This document shows positions 33,738-42,771 of a DNA stretch of 64,000 nt, piece after piece. The notes under the pieces are model-generated. The model searched no databases. It was not told the DNA's origin and saw only the letters and a list, made by a program, of their open reading frames with translations. The translations under genes and the position numbers were made by a program. Location of the stretch: positions 1 through 64,000 of the forward strand of contig JAFDVW010000002.1 in assembly GCA_018268755.1 (NCBI GenBank), in the 5' to 3' direction. Position 1 is the stretch's first letter. Each line of letters starts with the position of its first letter. The DNA is from Acidobacteriota bacterium. GTDB lineage: Bacteria; Acidobacteriota; Terriglobia; Terriglobales; Acidobacteriaceae.

Positions 33738-33971
33738 GCACAGTCCGCCATCCAAAAGTGCAAATTCTTTCACTCCCCTCGCCCGCAAGCCCTTTTCACA
33801 ACTTCCTTCACAAATTGTCTCGAATGTTTTGTCGGATTTTGGTTATGATCTTTCACCCGCGAAACCCTGGCGGGAGGCCCCGTTTCATCTGCTGACTTCT
33901 TTCACCATCTTGAGGCAATGAACCCGCGCTGTTTTCCCGGAACGGCGCACTGCACACTCTGTGGAGGTTTC

Positions 33972-36335
33972 ATGTCTGACCGTTTCTCGAAATTTGCAGT
34001 TTTGCGTTTTCTGTCCGCTTCCCTCCTTCTGCTCTCGGCACTGCTCGCGCACGCCGCCGGAAGCCGGCGGGTCATTATCTACTCCTCCGGCTCCCGCCAG
34101 GAATTGAAACAGCGGGTCCAGGCCTTGGGCGGCAAGGTCCAACGTGAATTTGACAACGTCACCGCCGTCTCCGCCACGGTCCCGGAAGGCGCGCTTTCCG
34201 CGCTGCATGCCGTGGCCGGCTATAAAGTCAGAAAGAGCGCCGCGGTGCTTGCCCCAGTCACGCGTGGGCCGCGGGGCTTGGCGGGCCAGGTGCGGGTGGC
34301 GTCCGCCGGTCATTTGAAGTTTGATCAGGCCACCATCATCAAGAACGCGCAAACCAAACCTTCCGACTATCTGTTCAACAATGCGCTGATCAATGCCGCC
34401 GGGCTGCAGGCTGCGGGTTATCTGGGACAGGACGCCATCGTCGCCATCATTGACAGCGGCACCGCCAACAATCCGGATGTCGTGTTCTCCCTCGACGGCG
34501 CGGTCATTGGTGGGGAAAGCTTTGTTCCCAGCTCCGAGGACCCGGTGACTTCCGCCACCAGCACTAAAAACGGTGACCACGGCACCTGGGTGGGCACTAT
34601 GATCGCGGGCAACACCGCGTTCCTGCTTCCCAACACTTCCTGCCTGGCTCGTTCCGTTCAGTTCAATGCCCCGGACTCGATTTTTGACGGCACGCCCTAT
34701 GGCTATGCCGGCTACCAGGTGCTTCCCTTGGTCGGAGTAGCTCCGGCCGCCAAGCTTTACGCGCTCAAGGTATTCCCCTCGACCGGAGACAGCGCGGCGG
34801 ATGATCGCATTATTGCCGCCATGGATCGCGCCATTACCCTCAAGAAGAACTTCCTTGCCGGCAAGCCCTCCGTTCCTGTCTCCGGTTCCGGCACCGAAGA
34901 TGATCCTTATGTCTATGACTCGCTGAATATCCAGGTCGTCAACATGAGCCTGGGTGGCCCGACGCAGGCCGCCGGACGCGACGTGGAAGACTTGCTGGCC
35001 CAGCAAATGCTGAAGGTCGGGATTACGCTGGCCACCTCGGCGGGCAACGCCGGACCGGCTTTGCTGACCACGGGCAGCCCTTCCACCGGTTTGGGCTCCA
35101 TCTCCTCGGCCGCCGCCGATGTACCCGCGCATGAACGCATTTATTGGGACGTGGCCGGCGCCTCCTCTTGTGCTGTTGGCTTAGGCGCCCTGGCTCGTCC
35201 CACCGACACCATTCAGACCGCATACTTCAGTTCGCGTGGTCCCACGGCGGACGGCCGCGTCGGCGTCGATGTCACCTCCGCCGGATACTTCAACTTCGTT
35301 CAAAGTGCGGACGGCAGCCTGTCTCTGGTCGCCGGCACTTCCTTCACCGCACCCACGGTCGCCGGCGCCGCCGCCTTATTGCGTTCCGCCCTGCCCAAAG
35401 CCTCGGCCATCGAAACCCGCAATGCTCTGGTTTTGGGCGCCAATCCCCGTGTCCTGGACGACAAATCCGGCGCCGTGGAACAGGGTGCCGGCTATCTCGA
35501 CGTGGCCCGCTCTCTCGACTTGTTGCAACGCCGCAAAGTCTCCAATCGCTTGCCCGCGTTCCCCTTTTATTTTGGGGAAGTCGGCTTGAACGCCCTGAAG
35601 TTCGGCATTGTCCCCAGTTTCCTGTTTCCGGGAGTCCCTCTGAAGTTCAACGTGAAAAATGTTTTGCCGGGTGAGACCCGCGAGTTCCTGGTGCGAGTGG
35701 GCGCCGGCCGTTCGCAGGTGCAGGTGAGCGTAAACAGTGTTACCCCCAAACTGTCTGCGGACCAGCAAAACCAGCTCTTCGGTGATGACATCTTCTTCGC
35801 CGTGCACCAGGCCAAGACCTCTTCCTTCGGAGAAGGCGATTATCCCATCCAGGATTTCGTGGGCTCTCCGGCGACCTATACCATCGATGATCCCGAGCCC
35901 GGCTATATGCGCGTGGTCATCATGGGAGACTGGACCAACGCCGGTCCGGTCGCGGCCAGCGTTACGCTCACTGCCAGCAATGTAGGGACACCGGTGTTCT
36001 CGCGTTCCAGGAAAATTGCCGAGGGCGATCAACACAGTTACACGCTGAACGTCCCTTCCGGATGGACGTCCTTGCACGCTGAACTCACCTGGGACAATGA
36101 CTGGAGCCATTACCCCACCAACGATCTCGACCTGATCCTGATCGACCCCAATGGCAATGTGAATATCGACGGCGCCACCTTGAACGGACGCGAGATCGCC
36201 GACATCCCCAGTCCCACGCCCGGACAATGGACGGTTGTGGTGGATGGTTTCGATATCTTCGGGAAGTTACTGGACGATGGCAGCGAACGCGGTCCGCAAA
36301 CCGACGTCTATCGCCTCACTGTCTACCCCCAGTAA
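33972..36335 (+). CDS. Secreted S8 subtilisin-like serine peptidase
   Basis: A 787-residue exported protease. Signal peptide about 1-29, then an inhibitor-I9-like propeptide (about 32-92), then the subtilase domain with the triad D161 ('AIIDSG'), H203 ('DHGTWV') and S457 ('GTSFTAPTVAGAAALL'). An oxyanion Asn lies in 'TSAGNAGPA'. Two beta domains follow (about 540-787); the last ends 'SPTPGQWTVVVDG', like a P/homoB-type domain. ATG 33972 has GGAGG at proper distance; ATG 33918 is less likely. It stands alone, closed by a strong terminator. Confidence 0.93.
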   Translation: MSDRFSKFAVLRFLSASLLLLSALLAHAAGSRRVIIYSSGSRQELKQRVQALGGKVQREFDNVTAVSATVPEGALSALHAVAGYKVRKSAAVLAPVTRGPRGLAGQVRVASAGHLKFDQATIIKNAQTKPSDYLFNNALINAAGLQAAGYLGQDAIVAIIDSGTANNPDVVFSLDGAVIGGESFVPSSEDPVTSATSTKNGDHGTWVGTMIAGNTAFLLPNTSCLARSVQFNAPDSIFDGTPYGYAGYQVLPLVGVAPAAKLYALKVFPSTGDSAADDRIIAAMDRAITLKKNFLAGKPSVPVSGSGTEDDPYVYDSLNIQVVNMSLGGPTQAAGRDVEDLLAQQMLKVGITLATSAGNAGPALLTTGSPSTGLGSISSAAADVPAHERIYWDVAGASSCAVGLGALARPTDTIQTAYFSSRGPTADGRVGVDVTSAGYFNFVQSADGSLSLVAGTSFTAPTVAGAAALLRSALPKASAIETRNALVLGANPRVLDDKSGAVEQGAGYLDVARSLDLLQRRKVSNRLPAFPFYFGEVGLNALKFGIVPSFLFPGVPLKFNVKNVLPGETREFLVRVGAGRSQVQVSVNSVTPKLSADQQNQLFGDDIFFAVHQAKTSSFGEGDYPIQDFVGSPATYTIDDPEPGYMRVVIMGDWTNAGPVAASVTLTASNVGTPVFSRSRKIAEGDQHSYTLNVPSGWTSLHAELTWDNDWSHYPTNDLDLILIDPNGNVNIDGATLNGREIADIPSPTPGQWTVVVDGFDIFGKLLDDGSERGPQTDVYRLTVYPQ

Positions 36336-36351
36336 ATCTGTACCTTGCAGC

Positions 36352-36379
36352 AAGGCCCGGGCGAAAACCCGGGCCTTTT
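36352..36379 (+). terminator. Intrinsic terminator after the subtilase gene
   Basis: 10-bp stem AAGGCCCGGG/CCCGGGCCTT, loop CGAAAA, with TT and CTCC after the stem. Confidence 0.85.
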
Positions 36380-36398
36380 CTCCCCTATAGAAACCGTC

Positions 36399-36737
36399 TT
36401 AGACCGTCGGCGGCATCACCGTAGCCGCATACGGCGCTTGTGGAACCAAGGGGGCCTGCAGTCTTAATTCGATGCCGCCCACCCATCCCGCAAACAGGTT
36501 GTACAGCAAGGCTGTGATGGCCCCGGCAATAAAACCGATGGCTCCATAGATCACGGGGAAAATCAGGGCCAACACCAACATCACCCCCGCCCCTAGCGCC
36601 GCCTCCCGCTGCCCGGCCAGCATGCCCGCCATACCGGCAATCAGAAAAATCGGAATAAAAATCAGACCCAAGACCGCGTAGATGGCCCCCATCATCTTGG
36701 CCACGGATAAAATCCCAATCGATTTCACGATGTGCAT
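36399..36737 (-). CDS. Small membrane protein, 112 aa
   Basis: Family not recognised with certainty. The protein has an amphipathic N-terminus and two to three hydrophobic segments (about 14-38, 45-70 and 72-85), Gly/Ala/Ile-rich, resembling DUF3566-like or small pore-like inner-membrane proteins. The C-tail is Pro/Ala-rich. ATG 36737 follows an AGGGGCG purine run. It is 36 bp downstream of hyuB on the same strand, so it could be co-transcribed. Confidence 0.7.
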   Translation of the reverse strand: MHIVKSIGILSVAKMMGAIYAVLGLIFIPIFLIAGMAGMLAGQREAALGAGVMLVLALIFPVIYGAIGFIAGAITALLYNLFAGWVGGIELRLQAPLVPQAPYAATVMPPTV

Positions 36738-36773
36738 ATTTCGCCCCTTATGTGTGAATTGCAAATCCACCGC

Positions 36774-38357
36774 TTAGCCAAATCCGCCTCCCCCCGGGGT
36801 CTCAATGCGAATGCGCTCTCCCTTGCGCAATCGCACATGGAACTTGCCGGGCATTTCCTGTGCCAGCCGCCCCGCTTGCAGAATTCTGGCTTGGCCCAGG
36901 GCTCCAGCTTTTCCGCCGCGTAGACCCCATGGGGCAAACTTGCGTCGTTCCGCCAGCAAGGTGACTTCGCTATCGGCTAGCACTTCGATCTCTCGCACCA
37001 CTCCATCCCCGCCGCGGAACTTCCCGCTTCCTCCGCTCCCCCGCCGCAGGGAATACTGCCGCACTCGCAGCGGATAGGCATACTCCAGGGCCTCCGCCGG
37101 AGTATTCAGCGAGTTCGTCATGTGCGTGTGCACCCCGGAAACTCCCGGCTTGGTGGGCCGCGCCCCCATACCGCCGGCAATGGTTTCGTAGTAAGTGAAT
37201 GCTTCCCCGGTGCGGGGATCCACGCCGCCGATGGTCAAATTGTTCATGCTGCCGGAAGCCGCGGCTGGGACCCGCTCGGGAATGGCCTGCGCCATGGCGC
37301 GCAGCAGCACATCCACAATCCGCTGCGAAGTCTCCACATTGCCCCCTGCCACCGCTGCCGGAGGTCTTGCATTCACCACCGTGCCCGGCGGGGCAAGCAC
37401 GCGGATGGGTTGCATCAGCCCGGCCGTGGCCGGCACATCCTCCTGCACCAGGCAGCGGAAAATATAGAAGCAGGCGGAATACGTAATGGCTTCCACCGCG
37501 TTCACGCTGCCCTCCACCTGGGGGTCGCTCCCGCTGAAGTCCACCGTCGCCACCGGCTTTCTCCGGTTGCGCCCATGCAGGGTGACGTGCACGGCAATCC
37601 GCACCGGCTTCTCCGTGATGCCATCGTTGTCCAGAAAATCTTCCGCGTGGTAGGTCCCGGCCGGAATGCGCTCGAGAAACCCGCGCATCATCGCGGCCGA
37701 GTACGCCAGCAACTCCTGCGCCGCCCTTCGCGCCCGCGGCAGTCCATATTGCCTGCACACCTCGCGCAGGCGCTCTGCGCCGGTGTGGCAGGCCGCGATC
37801 TGCGCTCCCAGATCGCCCTCCCGTTCCTCCGGGGTCCGCACATTGTTCAAGAACAGGGAAAAAATCTCGCGTTGCATGACCCCGCCCCGCAGCAACCGCA
37901 CCGGCGGAATGCGCAGGCCCTCCTGGTAAATCTCCCGGCACAGTCCCATCGACCCCGGATACATGCCGCCGATATCGGCGTGGTGCGCGCGGGAAGCCAC
38001 GTAAAAGTCCGCTTCCCCCTTTGCGCGCGCGATGTGCACCGGCGCCACCAGGGTCACGTCCGGCAGATGCGTCCCCCCGCGAAAGGGATCGTTGAGCATC
38101 ACCACATCGCCGGCCTGCAGGGGAAAGGCTTCGATCGCCGCACGCACCGACAGGGGCATCGAGCCCAGGTGCACCGGCATATGATCACCCATGGCGATGA
38201 CCTGGCCGTCGCCGTCAAACACCGCGCAGGAGTAGTCGCGGCGCTCTTTGATGTTGGGCGAAAACGCCGTCCGGCGCAGCGCCGCGCCCATTTCTTCCGC
38301 GATGGAGTGATAGATATTTTTGAAAATTTCCAGCTCGATGGGGTCGCGCAGCTTCAT
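36774..38357 (-). CDS. Hydantoinase B/oxoprolinase family protein (HyuB)
   Basis: Subunit B of ATP-dependent N-methylhydantoinase, 5-oxoprolinase or acetone-carboxylase-like enzymes. The 527-residue protein begins '[21 protein letters not shown]' (first 20 residues only) and contains '[15 protein letters not shown]', '[19 protein letters not shown]', 'HHADIGG' and 'TPGGGGFG' at the end, all typical. ATG 38357 gives the standard start; the longer frame overlaps a promoter region. HyuA, normally adjacent, is absent on either side, so its partner must be elsewhere or it acts alone. Substrate unknown. Confidence 0.88.
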   Translation of the reverse strand: MKLRDPIELEIFKNIYHSIAEEMGAALRRTAFSPNIKERRDYSCAVFDGDGQVIAMGDHMPVHLGSMPLSVRAAIEAFPLQAGDVVMLNDPFRGGTHLPDVTLVAPVHIARAKGEADFYVASRAHHADIGGMYPGSMGLCREIYQEGLRIPPVRLLRGGVMQREIFSLFLNNVRTPEEREGDLGAQIAACHTGAERLREVCRQYGLPRARRAAQELLAYSAAMMRGFLERIPAGTYHAEDFLDNDGITEKPVRIAVHVTLHGRNRRKPVATVDFSGSDPQVEGSVNAVEAITYSACFYIFRCLVQEDVPATAGLMQPIRVLAPPGTVVNARPPAAVAGGNVETSQRIVDVLLRAMAQAIPERVPAAASGSMNNLTIGGVDPRTGEAFTYYETIAGGMGARPTKPGVSGVHTHMTNSLNTPAEALEYAYPLRVRQYSLRRGSGGSGKFRGGDGVVREIEVLADSEVTLLAERRKFAPWGLRGGKAGALGQARILQAGRLAQEMPGKFHVRLRKGERIRIETPGGGGFG

Positions 38358-38428
38358 GAATGCCAAAAAGTGTACGCCTGTCCGCCGGCCTCGGCGTTGA
38401 AAAGGTAACGAAAAACGAAGGAAATCTG

Positions 38429-38457
38429 TTGACAATAGCACGCAGACTACGCAATAT
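38429..38457 (+). promoter_or_regulatory. Candidate promoter of the lysine-rich micro-ORF unit
   Basis: A perfect TTGACA at 38429-38434. Downstream, CAATAT at 17 nt or TATCTT at 20 nt could serve as -10; neither is ideal. It is in the divergent spacer from hyuB. Confidence 0.5.
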
Positions 38458-38465
38458 CTTGATGA

Positions 38466-38530
38466 TGACTGTGATGTCCACCGCATTACGTGGACGGCAA
38501 CGTTGCAGTTGGGTCATGAAATCACAGTCA
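38466..38530 (+). ncRNA. Structured leader: predicted three-way-junction-like RNA
   Basis: Outer stem TGACTGTGAT (38466-38475) pairs perfectly with ATCACAGTCA (38521-38530). Inside are a hairpin GTCCAC/GTGGAC (38476-38481 and 38490-38495) and the palindrome GCAACGTTGC (38497-38506). The fold ends 21 nt before the Shine-Dalgarno of the micro-ORF. The structure is read by eye. Whether it is a riboswitch, a leader or an sRNA domain is open. Confidence 0.5.
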
Positions 38531-38562
38531 CACAAGGGAAAAATCGTTCACGGAGGAACTTC

Positions 38563-38604
38563 ATGCCAGCAAAGAAAAAGGCTAAGAAGAAAAAGAAGCA
38601 CTAA
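38563..38604 (+). CDS. 13-residue lysine-rich micro-ORF
   Basis: Reads MPAKKKAKKKKKH followed by TAA: 8 of 13 residues are Lys, with 4 AAA and 4-5 AAG codons in close runs. A consensus GGAGG (38552-38556) is six bases from the ATG. Upstream are a TTGACA box and a foldable leader; downstream is a strong intrinsic terminator, so it forms its own short transcription unit of about 200-240 nt. It could encode a basic nucleic-acid-binding micropeptide or be a leader peptide whose translation (polylysine pausing) controls something downstream. No family is recognised. Confidence 0.6.
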   Translation: MPAKKKAKKKKKH

Positions 38605-38641
38605 GCCGTTCGCGAGGCAAAGCCTCGTACTACTTACAACG

Positions 38642-38679
38642 CCTCCCGGAAGAAGCACCTTCCGGGAGGTTTTGCTTTT
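38642..38679 (+). terminator. Intrinsic terminator after the micro-ORF
   Basis: Perfect 11-bp stem CCTCCCGGAAG (38642-38652) / CTTCCGGGAGG (38659-38669), loop AAGCAC, then TTTTGCTTTTG. It lies between the micro-ORF and the MerR-family gene. Confidence 0.85.
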
Positions 38680-38727
38680 GCCCCTGCCCTTCTCAGGTAA
38701 AATTCAGGTTGTTCCCAGAACTGGGGA

Positions 38728-39180
38728 ATGGTAGAAACGCCAAAGAAGCGATCCCGTCTCGCTGGAAAGGCGGCGCAGCCAATGACTAGCAAAACCAAAT
38801 CGCCAAAATCCGCCAGGGCCGCCGAAATCGTCATTCCCGACCGCCTATACTTCCGTATCGGCGAAGTGGCCACGCTTTGCCATCTCCCGGCTTACGTGCT
38901 GCGTTTCTGGGAAACCGAATTTCCCCAGCTCAAGCCGGTCAAAAGCAGCACCGGCCAGCGTATGTATCGCCGCAAGGACGTCGAACATGTCCTGCGTATC
39001 AAGAAGCTGCTCTATGAAGAGGGTTTTACCATCGCCGGCGCTCGCCAGCATTTGAAGGAAGAACACAAAGCGGAAAAGAAACAGGCGGCGCTGCCTTTTC
39101 CCCTGGCCCCCGCGCCCGATCTCGCCCCCATCCGCCAGGGCCTGCGCGACATTCTTACCCTGCTCTCAGCCCGCCCCTAG
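38728..39180 (+). CDS. MerR-family transcriptional regulator
   Basis: A 150-residue DNA-binding protein. After a basic N-terminal tail (1-33) comes the winged helix of MerR type: 'FRIGEVATLCHLPAYVLRFW' (about 40-59) and 'RMYRRKDVEHVLRIKKLLYE' (about 73-92). The C-terminus is short with no obvious effector or metal cysteines. Similar stand-alone MerR proteins occur widely in Acidobacteriota and Myxococcota. ATG 38728 or 38782 could start it. The 3' end overlaps rpiA by 4 bp in convergent orientation. Target unknown. Confidence 0.85.
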   Translation: MVETPKKRSRLAGKAAQPMTSKTKSPKSARAAEIVIPDRLYFRIGEVATLCHLPAYVLRFWETEFPQLKPVKSSTGQRMYRRKDVEHVLRIKKLLYEEGFTIAGARQHLKEEHKAEKKQAALPFPLAPAPDLAPIRQGLRDILTLLSARP

Positions 39181-39887
39181 AGAACGTTCTGCTTGCCGGA
39201 GCGGACCAACTCTTGCACCCCGTCCGGCCCCCCGAAGATCGCCCGCCACGCCATCCCGATAAACAGCCCGTGCTCGACTACCCCGGGCATCGCTTCCAGC
39301 GTCCGCGCCAGCGCCGGCGGATCGCCTATCTTGCCGAAATGGCAGTCCAGAATGTGATGGTGCTCGTCGGTGACGAATGCCTTTCCCGCCGCGTCCAGGC
39401 GAAGCTTCACCGTCGCTCCCAGCGCCTCAATCCGGCGCCGAAGCAGGGTCTGGGCAAATGGAATCACTTCGACCGGTAAAGGAAATTTACCCAGGAAGGG
39501 TTGCCGTTTGCTGGCGTCGGCAATGATGACCAGCTGCCGCGAGGCTGAGGCGGTGATCTTTTCCCGCAGCAACGCCCCGCCTCCGCCCTTGATCAGATTT
39601 AGCTGCGGATCGACCTCATCCGCCCCATCGATGGTGACGTCAATCTGCGGACACTCTTCGAGCGTGGTCAGGGGAATGCCCAGCTGCGAGGCCATGGCCT
39701 GGGTGTGAACGGAGGTGGGTATCCCGCGGATATTCAGCCCTGCCTTTACCCTTTCCGCCAGCGCGGGCAGCAGGTGTGCGGCCGTGGTCCCCGTGCCCAA
39801 CCCCACCACAAATCCGTCTTCGATATAGCGCAGGCTGGCGAGGGCCGCAGCTTTCTTCTCCTGATCACTTTGAGGATCGTTGGCCAT
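39177..39887 (-). CDS. rpiA: Ribose-5-phosphate isomerase A
   Basis: Interconverts ribose-5-phosphate and ribulose-5-phosphate in the pentose phosphate pathway. The 236 residues have 'VVGLGTGTTAAHLL' (phosphate loop), 'DVTIDGADEVD' (catalytic Asp) and 'KGGGGALLREKI' (catalytic Lys/Glu). ATG 39887 starts a typical N-terminus with a slightly polar extension. It converges on the MerR gene with a 4-bp overlap. Confidence 0.95.
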   Translation of the reverse strand: MANDPQSDQEKKAAALASLRYIEDGFVVGLGTGTTAAHLLPALAERVKAGLNIRGIPTSVHTQAMASQLGIPLTTLEECPQIDVTIDGADEVDPQLNLIKGGGGALLREKITASASRQLVIIADASKRQPFLGKFPLPVEVIPFAQTLLRRRIEALGATVKLRLDAAGKAFVTDEHHHILDCHFGKIGDPPALARTLEAMPGVVEHGLFIGMAWRAIFGGPDGVQELVRSGKQNVL

Positions 39888-40127
39888 GGGATTTCTTTAC
39901 TGCGGCTTATTCTACGTCGCGCGGCCCGCGATCCACCAGATTCCAGCCATGAATTCGTGCCGAGTCCGGGAGCGGCCGCGCTATAATCTTTCTGGATTTC
40001 ATTTCTCCCGGTTCGCGCCTTATGTTTTCGTCGTCTGCAGAATTTCTGCCTAGATTTCCAAAGCATTCTTTTTCTCCACAAGGTCTTTTCGGTCTAATAT
40101 CAGCAGGAATTTTTCCCACGGCTTAAC

Positions 40128-41495
40128 TTGGCGACCACCGACTACAGCCTCGCCCACACTCTTCCCGCCAACGTGGAAGCCGAGCGCTCCATTCTGGGCG
40201 CCATCATGCTCGATAACCTGGCTTATAACCAGGCGGCCGAACACCTGCGCACCGAAGACTTTTCCCTCGACTCCCACCGCCGCATCTACTCCCGCATGGT
40301 GGACCTGGCCGAGTCCTCCCGCCCCATTGACATCATTACCCTGGTGGAAGAGCTGGAGCGCAACAAGGAGCTGGAAGCCGTCGGTGACATGGGCTACCTC
40401 TCCGGCCTGGTGGATGGCGTTCCCGACCGTCCCAGCATTGAGCACTACGTCAAGATTGTCCGCGACAAGGCCCTGCTGCGCGGCCTGATTCACACCGCCA
40501 ATTCCGCCATTGCCCGCGCCGCCGAACAAAGCGATCCTGCCGAGGAAATCCTCAATGACGCCGAAGCCGCCATCTTTCAGCTTTCGGAAAAACGCATCGG
40601 CCGCGGATTCATGGGCGTGCAGGAGATCATGCGCGATTCCTTCGGCGGAATCGATGAGCTCCTGCGGCGCGGACAGCGCGTCACCGGTCTGGCCACCCAC
40701 TACACCGATCTCGATGAAATGACCAGCGGCCTGCAACGCTCCGATCTGGTCATCCTGGCCGCCCGCCCTTCCATGGGAAAAACCGCGTTTGCCATCAACA
40801 TCGCCGAGAATGCCGCCGTCGAAGACAAAAAAGTCGTCGGCATCTTTTCCCTGGAAATGTCGCGCGAGGCCCTGCTCATGCGCCTGCTCTGTTCCCAGGC
40901 CCGCGTCAACTCCCACAAGATGCGTACCGGCTCCCTGTGGCGCGACGATATGGACAAGGTTGTCCACGCCATGGAGCAGCTCGCCCAGGCCCCCATCTTC
41001 ATCGACGACACCCCTGGGGTCTCGCTCAGTGAAATGCGCGCCAAGGCCCGCCGCCTGCAGCAATCACAAGGCGGACTCGACCTCATCATCGTCGACTACC
41101 TGCAGCTCATGACCGGGGGCAGCAAGCGCTATGAGAACCGCAACCAGGAAGTCTCCGCCATCTCCCGCGGCCTCAAGGCGCTGGCCAAAGAACTGAACGT
41201 TCCCGTGATTGCGCTTTCCCAGCTCAGCCGGGCTCCCGAAGCCCGCAGCGGCGACCATCGTCCCCAGCTCGCCGACCTGCGCGAGTCCGGCTCCATCGAG
41301 CAGGACGCCGACCTGGTCATGTTCATCTTCCGCGAAGAGGTCTACAACCACGACGACCCCGAACTCCAGGGCGTGGCCGAGATCATCATCGCCAAGCAGC
41401 GCAATGGCCCCATCGGCCGCATCAAGATGGCTTTCCTGAAGGATGCCACCCGCTTTGAAACCCTGGCGGAAGGTGGCATTCAGGGCGAAGAATAA
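40128..41495 (+). CDS. dnaB: Replicative DNA helicase DnaB
   Basis: Hexameric 5'-3' helicase of the replisome. The 455 residues comprise the N-terminal primase-interacting domain ('LPANVEAERSILGAIMLD', about 9-26) and a RecA-type ATPase with Walker A 'ARPSMGKTAFAINIA', Walker B 'LIIVDYLQLM' and the DNA/Arg-finger region 'ALSQLSRAPEARSGDHRP'. TTG at 40128 starts directly at the conserved N-terminus. No intein is present. A pair of DnaA-box-like words follows the stop. Confidence 0.96.
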   Translation: MATTDYSLAHTLPANVEAERSILGAIMLDNLAYNQAAEHLRTEDFSLDSHRRIYSRMVDLAESSRPIDIITLVEELERNKELEAVGDMGYLSGLVDGVPDRPSIEHYVKIVRDKALLRGLIHTANSAIARAAEQSDPAEEILNDAEAAIFQLSEKRIGRGFMGVQEIMRDSFGGIDELLRRGQRVTGLATHYTDLDEMTSGLQRSDLVILAARPSMGKTAFAINIAENAAVEDKKVVGIFSLEMSREALLMRLLCSQARVNSHKMRTGSLWRDDMDKVVHAMEQLAQAPIFIDDTPGVSLSEMRAKARRLQQSQGGLDLIIVDYLQLMTGGSKRYENRNQEVSAISRGLKALAKELNVPVIALSQLSRAPEARSGDHRPQLADLRESGSIEQDADLVMFIFREEVYNHDDPELQGVAEIIIAKQRNGPIGRIKMAFLKDATRFETLAEGGIQGEE

Positions 41496-41795
41496 CTCGG
41501 CTGGCAGGGGCGCCGGAAGGCCGGCAGCGCTTCCCTATTACCCTGTGGAAAACTTTGTGGACGTGAATTTACATATTTTGCAGGCCACTCCCACGATTTC
41601 CCCGGAAAGCCCGGAAAATCCCCTCGTCCCCCCTTTAACATGCACACAAATAGGGACTTAAGTCGTATCCAGGATTTTCTGTAGGGAATTCGGGAAAATT
41701 TGGCCAGCCCAGCAAATTCTGGGAGATTTGCACATTTCCAGGGACATGTCCTTCCGGGAAGAAGGCGCTTTCGGCAGCCCCAGCACTCCCCGCCC
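41496..41795. other. Intergenic region with two DnaA-box-like words
   Basis: 300 bp between convergent dnaB and an MBL gene. TGTGGAAAA (41544-41552, 8 of 9 to TGTGGATAA) and TGTGGACGT (41556-41564) lie in tandem just before an AT-richer stretch. No ORF or terminator was identified. Confidence 0.45.
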
Positions 41796-42617
41796 TTACC
41801 CTAAGACCAGCTCCAGGCCCTCGGACGCAGCTTGCACTTTGGGATAGTAATTGCGCGCTTCCGCCACCACCTGGTCAATGCAGGCATCGTCGTGGTCGGG
41901 ATCATGGTGGAACAGCACCAGTTCCTTGGCCCCGCTCTCCATCACCACGTTGATGGCTTCCCGCCAGTGGCTGTGCCCCCAGCCGCGCTTTTTGGCCTCA
42001 TATTCCTCGGGAAGGTATTGCGCGTCGTAGATCAGCACATCCGCACCGGCCGCCAGTTCCCGCACGTTCTTATCGAAGAGCGGATCTCCCGGTTCGTTGT
42101 CCGTGGCATAGACCACCACTCCATCTTTGGTTTCCAGGCGAAAACCCATGCAGCCCTGTGGGTGGTTTAACCACTTCGTGCGCACCGTCACCCCCTCCAG
42201 CGGCAGCGTGCCCTGGTCAATGTTGTAAAACGTGCGCCGCGCCTTCATTTCGCTCATATCTACGGGAAAGTAGGGCGCTGCCATCTGCTCCCGCATCACT
42301 TGCTGCAGGCTGAGCGTGCGCTGCGTGGAGTGCAAGGAAAAAACATTCTCCGCCTTGTCGTAGAGCGGCCCGAAAAACGGGATCCCCTGAATATGGTCCC
42401 AGTGAAAATGCGAGACAAAGATGTGCGCGGAGAGCGGACGCCCGTTAAATTCCTCGCGCAGTTGCTGGCCCAGGGTGCGGAACCCCGTCCCACAGTCGAA
42501 AATGTAAAGCTGTTCCCCGAAGCGGATTTCCACGCAGGAGGTATTGCCTCCGTAGCGCATGTTTTCTGGTTGAGGAGTAGGCGTGGATCCACGCACACCC
42601 CAGAACTTGATCCGCAT
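41796..42617 (-). CDS. MBL-fold metallo-hydrolase (phosphodiesterase/RNase Z-like)
   Basis: A 273-residue cytosolic hydrolase. It begins 'MRIKFWGVRGSTPTPQ', the standard start of this subfamily, and has the di-metal motif 'SHFHWDH' (HxHxDH), 'TDNEPGD' and late His ligands in 'LVLFHHDPDH'. The family includes class-II-like cyclic-nucleotide phosphodiesterases and RNase Z relatives; the substrate is not settled. ATG 42617 is preferred; an upstream ATG at 42704 would add about 29 residues. It is divergent from trpE. Confidence 0.85.
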   Translation of the reverse strand: MRIKFWGVRGSTPTPQPENMRYGGNTSCVEIRFGEQLYIFDCGTGFRTLGQQLREEFNGRPLSAHIFVSHFHWDHIQGIPFFGPLYDKAENVFSLHSTQRTLSLQQVMREQMAAPYFPVDMSEMKARRTFYNIDQGTLPLEGVTVRTKWLNHPQGCMGFRLETKDGVVVYATDNEPGDPLFDKNVRELAAGADVLIYDAQYLPEEYEAKKRGWGHSHWREAINVVMESGAKELVLFHHDPDHDDACIDQVVAEARNYYPKVQAASEGLELVLG

Positions 42618-42721
42618 ATGCCCCCGACGGGTATAAAAAGCCTTGTTGGCATCTTCCCCTGCAAATCGGCATCCGTCAATCCATGGCATGGTTACCAGAG
42701 TCATAAAAGCGCCCTGTCCCC

Positions 42722-42727
42722 TATAAT
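42722..42727 (+). promoter_or_regulatory. Candidate -10 box of trpE
   Basis: A perfect TATAAT 44 nt before the trpE ATG. No good -35 was found. The short leader contains a GCCCGCGGG...CCCGGCGGGC stretch but no Trp-codon leader peptide. Confidence 0.4.
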
Positions 42728-42771
42728 GAAAAGCCCGCGGGATTCGGCCGTCTTGGCCCCGGCGGGCGCAC

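Noticed and set aside
33885-35132. 415-codon minus-strand frame over the subtilase
   Set aside because: Antisense to a clear S8 triad; Gly/Arg-rich shadow composition.
38563-38604. Lysine-rich word as random part of a longer gene
   Set aside because: The frame is bounded by stops, and the Shine-Dalgarno, promoter box and terminator all fit the short ORF instead.
41796-42617. Naming the MBL protein as RNase Z or a cAMP phosphodiesterase
   Set aside because: The RIKFWGVRGSTP start and HxHxDH are shared by several activities; no subfamily-specific exosite was recognised.
42722-42771. Trp attenuator or T-box in the trpE leader
   Set aside because: The leader is under 45 nt, with no tandem Trp codons or terminator/antiterminator pair.
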